Shown here: in pieces, positions 6,460 through 13,197 of the stretch | Numbering within the stretch: position 1 is the stretch's first letter | How the letters are laid out: each line of letters starts with the position of its first letter | Source: Suilimivivens sp964614185 | Lineage (GTDB): Bacteria > Bacillota > Clostridia > Lachnospirales > Lachnospiraceae | Assembly: GCA_964614185.1 (NCBI GenBank) | Contig: CAZTKJ010000062.1 | Coordinates: 1-15,551 of the forward strand | Direction of reading: 5' to 3' | Length of the DNA stretch: 15,551 nt | Program-made: the position numbers and the translations under genes | The notes under the pieces: generated by a model | Database searches by the model: none | What the model was told of the DNA's origin: nothing | What the model saw: the letters and a program-made list of their open reading frames with translations, nothing else

Positions 6460-8249
6460 GAACGTTTATCAGAATATTGCCTTCCTTATACAGGCTGGGT
6501 CAGGAGGCCGTTTATGCATGGCTGGCGGATGGAGGCGAAAGTCTGGCGCAGGAGATGACTGCTTTGGAGATTTATGAGCAAGGTGGAACATTTCTTTATC
6601 TGCGTCACCCGGCAGAATCCCATCAGAGAGTGTTGGGTTCTCTGGTAGAGAGTCTTTTGAAAAGACCAACAGTTCTTTTTCTTGACAATGTGGGGGATTA
6701 CACCAGACATTGGAAGATGCAGGGATGGCGCATAAGTGATGGCAGGATGGATCAGACAGGAATCGTGACGGTATGTGGTTTTCGTGTGGTTGTCCCGCAG
6801 GATTGCAGAGTGGAAGCAGGGGCGGAGGGAATTTCTTTCAATCAGATGTACTTTGGTAAAAGAGAACTAGAAGAATGTGAAGGTGGGTTTTTCTCATGGG
6901 ATGGAGAATTCCGGTTTCTTATCTGTGGAAGAGAACAGTTCTGGCAGGAGGCGCAGATCAGGTATGAATTGGATGAGTATGACTCTTTCACAAGAAGATG
7001 GCTTTCTGTCCCATGCAGAACGAAAGAACCACAGTGGGGAATAGAGAGATGCGGGTTATCACTATCCCGGGAGAAGAAAGAGAATGTAAGAAGTAATGCC
7101 GCAGATTATATCAAGGCAGAAATATTTTGGAATATTCAAAAAGAAACCTTGTTTATTGCCCCTGACAATATGGATATCAGAATTACCGATTTTCCGTCTA
7201 TCAGAATGAAAACATTATCTTTCCGGTTTGCCAGAGGCACAGAAGAACATTTCCTTGCGCCTTTCGGGGATGGGATATTTTTAACAGATGACGATGTACC
7301 CATGGGACAAAAGGGTATTTTCAGAATCCGAAAAGGGAACAGGTTGGAAATAGTGATTGAGCCAGAGGGATATCTGGGACAGAGAGAACTGTGTGCGGAA
7401 GTATCCATGCTAAGAGTCCATGCACCTTTTTATGCGGCAGGAACGGAGCTGGAAGCTCATACTTTGGTTCCAGTTCTTCCACCTGAGGAAGATAGAGCAA
7501 GAGGGGCAGTGGAACAGTTCCGGTGCAGGAAGATGCAGGAAGGATGTCGGTTGGCCTATCGCAGGAATATAAGTTTCAATAAGGAAAGATTTGAGATGTG
7601 TATTTGCGGGCGGGATATCCTTTGGTTCAATCTGTATGGGACAGAGCGGAAGATTCCGGGAATTGCCCTGTGCCGGATTAAGATGGCGCTTGCTAAGGCG
7701 ATTGTATCGGAGGAGTTCTTTGTGGTACTTAATGCTCAGGACAGGGGATTGTTTACAATACCCTATACAATCGATGAAGCAAGTCTGGTCAGAGCGGAAC
7801 AGATGGGATACCCACCGGAGGAATGCAGCAGATTGGCCCGTTTTTATGCGAAGGGACAGATTTTCTTAAGCGAGGATTCTTTTCGACGGGGAATAGACAA
7901 GGCGGCCTGTAGTTATGGGACGCAGATTCAGGATGCGTGTCATCATTTCAGGGTGACCCAGGCAGGCAGAGATTATTCTTTTGAACCCAAAACTTGGGAA
8001 GCACAGGGGATTTTTCTGGCGGTGAAAAAGGGAAAAAGCTTTTCTGTCACGGAACTGGCTAATGATTCAAAAAGGTGGAGCTTGTGGAACGAAGAAAAGG
8101 AGAGAACACAGCAGATTCTGATTCAGATATGTAAGGAAACACAGAAAACCTCATGGGAACCGGTGTTTGCAGGGAAAGAATGGGAAGGAAGCATAGTCAT
8201 ATACGGAAATGCAAAATCGGGAGAACAGAGGGAATTTCTTGTATTGTAG
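6447..8249 (+). CDS. Uncharacterised 600-residue protein of the five-gene block
   Basis: No family recognised. The N-terminal ~70 residues are helical ('LPSLYRLGQEAVYAWLADGG' then 'VLGSLVESLLKRP'). The centre alternates strands and turns (for example 'GIVTVCGFRVVVPQDCRVEA'), and the last third is mixed. There are about 16 cysteines spread through the chain with no regular CxxC metal site. No signal peptide, membrane span, nucleotide-binding loop or protease motif is visible. The ATG at 6447 has AGGGGAT at 6435-6441 inside the preceding gene and overlaps that gene by 13 bp, so the two are probably translationally coupled and made in similar amounts, hinting that the 675- and 600-residue proteins act together. 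An 85-bp gap follows before the small fourth gene. Confidence 0.8.
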   Translation: MQQLGTFIRILPSLYRLGQEAVYAWLADGGESLAQEMTALEIYEQGGTFLYLRHPAESHQRVLGSLVESLLKRPTVLFLDNVGDYTRHWKMQGWRISDGRMDQTGIVTVCGFRVVVPQDCRVEAGAEGISFNQMYFGKRELEECEGGFFSWDGEFRFLICGREQFWQEAQIRYELDEYDSFTRRWLSVPCRTKEPQWGIERCGLSLSREKKENVRSNAADYIKAEIFWNIQKETLFIAPDNMDIRITDFPSIRMKTLSFRFARGTEEHFLAPFGDGIFLTDDDVPMGQKGIFRIRKGNRLEIVIEPEGYLGQRELCAEVSMLRVHAPFYAAGTELEAHTLVPVLPPEEDRARGAVEQFRCRKMQEGCRLAYRRNISFNKERFEMCICGRDILWFNLYGTERKIPGIALCRIKMALAKAIVSEEFFVVLNAQDRGLFTIPYTIDEASLVRAEQMGYPPEECSRLARFYAKGQIFLSEDSFRRGIDKAACSYGTQIQDACHHFRVTQAGRDYSFEPKTWEAQGIFLAVKKGKSFSVTELANDSKRWSLWNEEKERTQQILIQICKETQKTSWEPVFAGKEWEGSIVIYGNAKSGEQREFLVL

Positions 8250-8269
8250 GACAAAATATGTCTGTCTTT

Positions 8270-8299
8270 TTGAAGTATGACAGAAAGGCAGCATAAAAT
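8270..8299 (+). promoter_or_regulatory. Possible internal promoter before the 185-residue gene
   Basis: TTGAAG (8270-8275) and TAAAAT (8294-8299) are separated by 18 bp (4 of 6 and 5 of 6 consensus matches). Transcription would start near 8306, just ahead of a very strong ribosome site. It could give extra message for the last two genes. Much of the gap is AT-rich, so chance matches are possible. Confidence 0.35.
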
Positions 8300-8319
8300 T
8301 AAAAATAATTTAAAATTCA

Positions 8320-8328
8320 AAGGAGGTA
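8320..8328 (+). promoter_or_regulatory. Near-perfect Shine-Dalgarno site of the 185-residue gene
   Basis: The sequence AAAGGAGGT immediately before AACAAAATG complements nine consecutive bases of the usual 16S rRNA 3' end. It is preceded by an unstructured A/T stretch. This is the strongest ribosome site of the block, and it fixes the start at 8334 rather than the upstream in-frame ATG at 8277, which has no such site. Confidence 0.85.
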
Positions 8329-8333
8329 ACAAA

Positions 8334-8891
8334 ATGGCAGTAAATGTTCAAGCAGCAGTAGAGGCGCAGGTGTTGGGAGTGAACCTGACAGGTATGGTGG
8401 CAAAGACAACAACAAAAGTAAATGAAAAAGACCAGAAAACCACAGAATTTCTGATTATGCCTTCCGCATTAGACGAAAACGAGCCCATTACGGTTGCGAA
8501 AGTGGTGGATGAAATCAACAGGACAATCTACAAGATAGAGAATAATACCAGTGAGACAGAAGGTAAAGAGATTCCTGAGAAAGTGAGTGCAAAAACTATA
8601 GAAAGTGCCATGGATATCGTGGGACTCAAAGGGGCAACACTGACATTTATGCAGACATTCATCCATTATAAGAAAGTTGTGGAAAAGGCCGGAGAAAAAG
8701 CTGCAGAAACGGAAGTCAGCAAGATTATGGAATATGCCATCGGCATCCATATTAAAGGAGAAAATCCCCATTCCGATGATTTTCAATTCTTACAGATCAA
8801 GGAAGTCTATATTAATGTATGGGATACTTCCAATCAGAAAGTATTGGAGCGTATGCAGATTTGGACGCCGGAGCAGTTAGAGCAAAAGTAA
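8334..8891 (+). CDS. Uncharacterised 185-residue protein, probably the most highly translated of the block
   Basis: No family recognised. The N-terminus 'MAVNVQAAVEAQVLGVNLTG' is mildly amphipathic with no positive n-region or cleavage site, so it is not a signal peptide. The N-terminal half appears as strand/turn ('TTTKVNEKDQKTTEFLIMP', then a conserved-looking 'EPITVAKVVDEINRTIYKIE' helix). A helical, charged segment covers ~105-133 ('HYKKVVEKAGEKAAETEVSK'), and the C-terminus holds two strands ('YAIGIHIKG', 'LQIKEVYINVWDT'). It has no cysteines, unlike its neighbours. The start at 8334 is set by AAAGGAGGT; the longer frame from 8277 is rejected. The strong site and possible extra promoter suggest it is made in excess, as for a repeating subunit, scaffold or chaperone. 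That role is inference. Confidence 0.82.
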   Translation: MAVNVQAAVEAQVLGVNLTGMVAKTTTKVNEKDQKTTEFLIMPSALDENEPITVAKVVDEINRTIYKIENNTSETEGKEIPEKVSAKTIESAMDIVGLKGATLTFMQTFIHYKKVVEKAGEKAAETEVSKIMEYAIGIHIKGENPHSDDFQFLQIKEVYINVWDTSNQKVLERMQIWTPEQLEQK

Positions 8892-8955
8892 AACATTAAG
8901 AAACTCTAAGACCGCAAGGAATGCAGGCTGGTGTACAAAAGTAAAGGATCAAAGT

Positions 8956-11900
8956 ATGAACGCACAGATATTGTTGTTTTTCCGGATTGGCGAGAATGGG
9001 CAGGGCCGTCTGGCAGCAGATATCATGGATGGGAGACCTGACCGGTTTATTGGGGAACTTTGCTTTGAACAAACAATGGATTTTAAACAAGCCGCCGAAT
9101 TATTCGGCGGCGAGTTTGCATATCCGGAAGATTTAGATAAGCATGGGTTTCAGACAGACCAGAGCATAGCAGGCAGGGCAGAAGTATGGTACCGGCTTTC
9201 AGACGGTTCTTTTGGCATGGCCGTTTGTTTTACAAAGGACTGGAATGGAAGATATGGAGCCGGAAAATTCGGAGTGGAAAGTATCGTAGGATATGTTGAA
9301 TATCTGGGAAAAGAAGCCGGACAATACCTTTTTGTGTTAAAGGGGAAATTTGTATTGGGGATGTACCGGGCAAGCATGGCGCTTTCCTTGTCTTCCGGTA
9401 AAGCCAATTTTCCCACAGTGCTGTCTCTGGAGTTTGAAAAGAAACAAGAGGACATAGCCCTTCCTGACTTTATTGATTCCATATCAGGAACAGGTGATTA
9501 TGAAGCGATTCCCATCCCGGATGACTATACGAAGCCTGAAAAAGCATTTGGGATGAATGCCACCCTGAATTTGACGGAGCAGACTTTTTTGCTGGAAGGG
9601 AGTTACCGGATTCGATCCATAATGGAAGCCTCTCTAGTCATTCAGTTTGCGGCACGCTCCTCTGATTTGAACGGCATGGATGAGGATACGAAGGGTAAGA
9701 CAGAATATACGAGTCCGGAGCTTATAGGTCAGGAGCCAGAGTATATATGGTGGATTGGTGCACAGCTGAAGAATTTTACGTTGTCGGACATCTCTTCATC
9801 TTTGAAAGGTGCGGACCGGTTCCTAGGCTTGGACAATGTGACAGCAGCAGTGATTCTCGCTAATGCACAGCAGGAAATTCACATAACGGAAGAAAGTTCT
9901 TTTCTTGGTAAGGTGGGTACGGTACACAGGGGATTGACTTTCCAGATTGAAGTGCGGCTTTGCGACAGTTTTTTAAAAGAAGTGTTGGATATTCATGGAA
10001 TATGCAGGATATCCGGTTATATTCCGCAGGACAAGGCACAGGCGATTGTTCTTTCAGGTCATGGGGATAAGATTGTTTTTCTACAGTTTTTAAGCCTGAC
10101 GGATATAGAGATCATGCTGCGGAAAAATGCAAGGGAGAAAACTTTTATGTTTTCGGCAGGGGGTGATCTGAAGTTGGATTTCCCGGAACTGCCGATGCCA
10201 AAGATACAGGCAGAAATCTCCTTTGAAGAAAATCAGACAAGTAAAAAGGTGATACTTTTAGGCAAAGTCGGTGAACCTGTGGAGAATCCCCTGGGAATCC
10301 CCAATACGAGATTGGAGCAGGTGGTGTTTTCTGTTATTTCGGAATCTTTTTTGCAAGAAAATACTGTAGAAAAAAGAGAGCAGATATACTTCCGGGGGCA
10401 GGCGGAGATTGCGGAGATCAAGATTGCAGCCATGATCTATTTTGCAGAGAGAAAACCGGCTGTTGTGGAATTGGCGATTGGAAAAGAGCAGCGGCTCTCC
10501 ATCAGCAGCATGGTCAGGAAATACTTTGATTTTGAATGGCCGGAGATTCTGGATATTCAACTGTATAACGGGTGTCTCTGGTATTGTCTTCAGGATGCTG
10601 TAATCGGACAGAGGGTGTACCGCTCAGGTTTTCACGCCCGGTTGGACACGAAGATATTCTTTCTGCCGGAGTTTACCCTGTCTGTGGATATCGGCAAAGG
10701 AACAGAACTTACGACTGAAATCAGACTTAAGGAAGCGGCGGAACTTGCCTTCCTTAAGTTTTATACGAAACAGGGGGAAGAAGAGTATGGTCCCCAGGTA
10801 ACAATTCAGGTGGCAAAAGATAAGACTGTTTTTACAGTATCCACCTGTGTCACAATTTTATCAGTAGAGATTGGAGAAGTGAAGATCACTGTCGGAAAGA
10901 ACAGGATGGAAGGAACATTCAGATTTCCTGATAATCTTCCCATCACCGGGCAAGTCGGTTTTTCTGTGGATGAAAAAGGTCTGTCTTTGGAAGAGTGTGG
11001 AATCAGCAAACTGCCTAAAATGGATTTTAAACTGCCGGAGATGGAAGTTGGAAAGGGCAAGTGCAAAGTAAGAATACTTGATGGCATTAAATTTAAGACA
11101 GTTCCGGAAGTAACGTCTAAAGAATTTATCATGGATGATGTTAAATTAGGGGTGACCTTTGACCTGACCATCCGAATCAAATCGGAATCTTCTTTTTCCG
11201 AAGAGGGAGGGGATGATTTTGTGACGCTGCCTTTTAAAGGTTTGTCATTGAGCGCCGATATAGAAACATACCATAAGTTTACTTTTGATACTTTACTACA
11301 GATTCTTGGAGATAATATAACAAATTTAGTGCAGAAAACCGCTGAGCAGATCATTACCGGACAGGTATTTGAAGATATCAATACGGCAGATGGAATGAAG
11401 AAGATAGCAAAATTCCTGACAATTGCAGGGATCACATGGGGAATCAATGAGCTGGTAAGTTTTTTGATTTGTAAAGGACTGAAAGAGGCCCTTGCCAATA
11501 CATTTGTGACAGCGATCACAGGCGTTCAGGAGTCGCTGTGGGAAGGGGCAGGAATTTTCCTGATGTTAGGCGGAATCTTAGGCTCTAGGGGATCAGGTGG
11601 AACTTATACTGTAGAAAAAAAGGCTCCAAAGGAAAATAAGAAGGAACAGAAGAAAAACCCACAGACGCCGGATGCACCGATGGTTTTCTTTCAGGATGAA
11701 AAATTGATAATCAGGTGGAAAGCCTGCAAGGGCGCACAAGGATACAGTCCGGTGGTGTCAAGAAGACTTTCCGGACAGCAGGAAAACCAGAAAATGGTAA
11801 TAGGAAGCTGTAAAGAGACTGCATGGGAGATTACAGGCAGTGACGAGGAAAGCTTATATCTGGCCTCTTATGGCTTTGAGTATTTGATTAGAATTTATGC

Positions 11901-12996
11901 ATGGAACAGTGAGGGCGCAGCCCTTGGCAAGGAGACATCAATCTACCTGCTGAGACGTCCTGCAAATATGAAGATCCGGTATCAGTGTGAAAAGAAAAGG
12001 ATTTGCCTTGCCTGGGATCAGGTGGAGAAGGCAGGGCAGTATGAGGTGGAAAGGCTGTGGTATGAGCAAGGTGAAATAAGACGGGAGATTGTGACTTACG
12101 AATCCGATATCAAAGAAGTGGTCTATGAGAACCAGGAACCGAACCAGACCATTGAGGTATCTGTCAGAGGAAAGGCAGCGAACGTATCCGGTCCGGCTGT
12201 GGGTTCGGGAAGATTTTACATATATGATCTGAAGCCGCCGGAAAAAATCGAAGGGTATAACACGGATGAAGGGATTACCCTGGAATGGGAGCCGGTTCCT
12301 TATGCTGACAGATACAGGATCAGTTGTCTGGATGGTGCAGGCCGGGAAATTAAAGTTTCAATGCGCGGTAAGACGCAGGCAATGATTGATGTAGAAAAGC
12401 TTAAAGAGAATGTCTGCTATAAGATACAAATTCAACCCATGACGGAGGAAATTGAGGGCTGGGTCTCAGAAGAGGTACAGGTGCTGTGGCGGCTTCTTCC
12501 GGTGCCGGAGATTCAGGAGCTGGTATGCGGTGAGGACGGATTGCTTTCATTCGTCCTTGTAGCTGATCATGTGAAGTACAGACAAATAGTATATCCTGAC
12601 GGCAGAGTTGTGGTGTTGGACGAACAGTCCATATCTTGTGAGTGGGATATAGGCAAAGAGGCCAAAGTGCGTTTGATTGACCGTGCTCGTCAGGGAAAGT
12701 GGAGCGAGACGATTTCCGTACGGCCAGTGAGGCCGCCGGAAGGGATGCAAGTTTTTATCGAAAAAAATATCCTGCATGTACAGTGGAATGAAACGGGAGA
12801 AGACTGTCTTTATGGAATCGAGATCGTGGCAGGAGATGACAGACGAGTGGAAGAGATGTTGACAGGGACATCGTGGCAGACGGATATTTCTCTGGTGCCA
12901 ACGGAAGAGATTATTCGTGTGTGCCTGTATGCCATCGACAGGACGGACACGAGAAGAAGATCGGTTTCCGTGGAGACATCCTGTTATAATATATAG
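8956..12996 (+). CDS. Uncharacterised giant 1346-residue beta-rich protein with C-terminal FnIII-like modules
   Basis: No family recognised. Residues 1-~810 are a long run of beta-strand patterns with no clear repeats; segments such as 'LDFPELPMPKIQAEISF' (~407) and 'LPKMDFKLPEMEVGKG' (~686) share an LP-rich look. Residues ~813-876 are helical and hydrophobic ('FLTIAGITWGINELVSFLIC', 'EGAGIFLMLGGILGS'), a possible membrane-inserting or buried core element. A lysine/glutamate/proline-rich linker covers ~888-906. Five FnIII-like modules then follow, starting near 906, 1001, 1093, 1181 and 1259, each with the W/Y pattern ('LIIRWKACKGAQGY', 'ICLAWDQVEKAGQYEVER', 'ITLEWEPVPYADRYRIS', 'LHVQWNETGEDCLYGIEI'). 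The first residues 'AQILLFFR' are too short and unframed for a signal peptide. The start is supported by AAAGGA at 8943-8948. It is the last gene of the block, 64 bp after the small gene. Confidence 0.85.
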   Translation: MNAQILLFFRIGENGQGRLAADIMDGRPDRFIGELCFEQTMDFKQAAELFGGEFAYPEDLDKHGFQTDQSIAGRAEVWYRLSDGSFGMAVCFTKDWNGRYGAGKFGVESIVGYVEYLGKEAGQYLFVLKGKFVLGMYRASMALSLSSGKANFPTVLSLEFEKKQEDIALPDFIDSISGTGDYEAIPIPDDYTKPEKAFGMNATLNLTEQTFLLEGSYRIRSIMEASLVIQFAARSSDLNGMDEDTKGKTEYTSPELIGQEPEYIWWIGAQLKNFTLSDISSSLKGADRFLGLDNVTAAVILANAQQEIHITEESSFLGKVGTVHRGLTFQIEVRLCDSFLKEVLDIHGICRISGYIPQDKAQAIVLSGHGDKIVFLQFLSLTDIEIMLRKNAREKTFMFSAGGDLKLDFPELPMPKIQAEISFEENQTSKKVILLGKVGEPVENPLGIPNTRLEQVVFSVISESFLQENTVEKREQIYFRGQAEIAEIKIAAMIYFAERKPAVVELAIGKEQRLSISSMVRKYFDFEWPEILDIQLYNGCLWYCLQDAVIGQRVYRSGFHARLDTKIFFLPEFTLSVDIGKGTELTTEIRLKEAAELAFLKFYTKQGEEEYGPQVTIQVAKDKTVFTVSTCVTILSVEIGEVKITVGKNRMEGTFRFPDNLPITGQVGFSVDEKGLSLEECGISKLPKMDFKLPEMEVGKGKCKVRILDGIKFKTVPEVTSKEFIMDDVKLGVTFDLTIRIKSESSFSEEGGDDFVTLPFKGLSLSADIETYHKFTFDTLLQILGDNITNLVQKTAEQIITGQVFEDINTADGMKKIAKFLTIAGITWGINELVSFLICKGLKEALANTFVTAITGVQESLWEGAGIFLMLGGILGSRGSGGTYTVEKKAPKENKKEQKKNPQTPDAPMVFFQDEKLIIRWKACKGAQGYSPVVSRRLSGQQENQKMVIGSCKETAWEITGSDEESLYLASYGFEYLIRIYAWNSEGAALGKETSIYLLRRPANMKIRYQCEKKRICLAWDQVEKAGQYEVERLWYEQGEIRREIVTYESDIKEVVYENQEPNQTIEVSVRGKAANVSGPAVGSGRFYIYDLKPPEKIEGYNTDEGITLEWEPVPYADRYRISCLDGAGREIKVSMRGKTQAMIDVEKLKENVCYKIQIQPMTEEIEGWVSEEVQVLWRLLPVPEIQELVCGEDGLLSFVLVADHVKYRQIVYPDGRVVVLDEQSISCEWDIGKEAKVRLIDRARQGKWSETISVRPVRPPEGMQVFIEKNILHVQWNETGEDCLYGIEIVAGDDRRVEEMLTGTSWQTDISLVPTEEIIRVCLYAIDRTDTRRRSVSVETSCYNI
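9091..9111 (+). repeat. Strong GC-rich hairpin inside the 5' end of the 1346-residue gene
   Basis: GCCGCCGAA (9091-9099) and TTCGGCGGC (9103-9111) form a perfect 9-bp stem with a TTA loop, extendable by AAAC/GTTT after a 2-nt mismatch. It covers codons 46-52, about 135 nt into the gene. No U-tract follows, so it is not an intrinsic terminator. It could slow ribosomes, stabilise the downstream message or be a processing site, or be chance from the AAELFGGE codons. Confidence 0.6.
12982..12990 (+). promoter_or_regulatory. Extended -10 element, candidate gltB promoter
   Basis: TGTTATAAT is a consensus extended -10 (TGn plus TATAAT at 12985-12990), lying in the last codons of the 1346-residue gene. 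No good -35 is present, which extended -10 promoters tolerate. It would start a ~200-nt gltB leader near 12997. Confidence 0.45.
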
Positions 12997-13021
12997 GAAT
13001 TCTGTAAAATTTGGATAAAAA

Positions 13022-13091
13022 GACTTTACAAATGCTGTCAGATGGTTTAAATTTGAAGTCAGTGAAAATTAAGTAAGAATAGTGAACTGAC
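13022..13091 (+). promoter_or_regulatory. gltB leader with mutually exclusive hairpins, candidate attenuator
   Basis: GACTT (13022-13026) plus CAAAT (13029-13033), with a TA bulge between, pair with ATTTG-AAGTC (13051-13060), giving 10 bp around a 17-nt loop. GTCAGT (13058-13063) can instead pair with ACTGAC (13086-13091). The two share bases 13058-13060, so they cannot form together. The terminator at 13097-13138 follows directly. This suits a regulated leader, but a control mechanism is inference. Confidence 0.35.
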
Positions 13092-13096
13092 AAAGG

Positions 13097-13138
13097 CGTC
13101 ATTGAACTTGCGTAAGCAGGCTTCTTTGACGTTTTTTT
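13097..13138 (+). terminator. Rho-independent terminator between the five-gene block and gltB
   Basis: CGTCA (13097-13101) pairs with TGACG (13127-13131). Inside, GAA with CTTGC pairs with GCAGG and TTC around a GTAA loop, with one bulged C and a small internal mismatch. Seven T residues follow at 13132-13138. It ends the five-gene transcript and, if gltB starts upstream at ~12997, also acts as its attenuator. Confidence 0.8.
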
Positions 13139-13197
13139 ATGCGCAGGGGTGCATAATGTATATTGATTTAAGCCAAAAGGAGGGTAATATAATAAAT

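Noticed and set aside
7591..7869. Plus-strand 92-codon frame inside the 600-residue gene
   Set aside because: It is an out-of-frame shadow, rich in Arg and Trp, without a ribosome site.
8261..8281. Small inverted repeat CTGTC/GACAG in the gap before the 185-residue gene
   Set aside because: Only five base pairs and no U-tract; not enough for a terminator.
8277..8333. Longer start for the 185-residue protein
   Set aside because: The extra codons read through the AT-rich leader and the ribosome site; AAAGGAGGT clearly serves the ATG at 8334.
8334..8891. 185-residue protein as an Hcp or phage-tail tube subunit of a contractile injection system
   Set aside because: Size and apparent expression would fit, but I see no tube signature, and no sheath, baseplate, spike or AAA ATPase gene is in the window.
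10806..11519. Long minus-strand open frame (237 codons) inside the giant gene
   Set aside because: It is wholly antisense to a well-supported gene, has no ribosome site and reads as low-complexity shadow sequence. The minus-strand frame at 3046-3480 is rejected for the same reason.
12997..13197. T-box riboswitch or canonical ANTAR target upstream of gltB
   Set aside because: There is no T-box bulge sequence, and the hairpin loops are 17 and 4 nt rather than the paired hexaloops with A1 and G4 expected for ANTAR targets.
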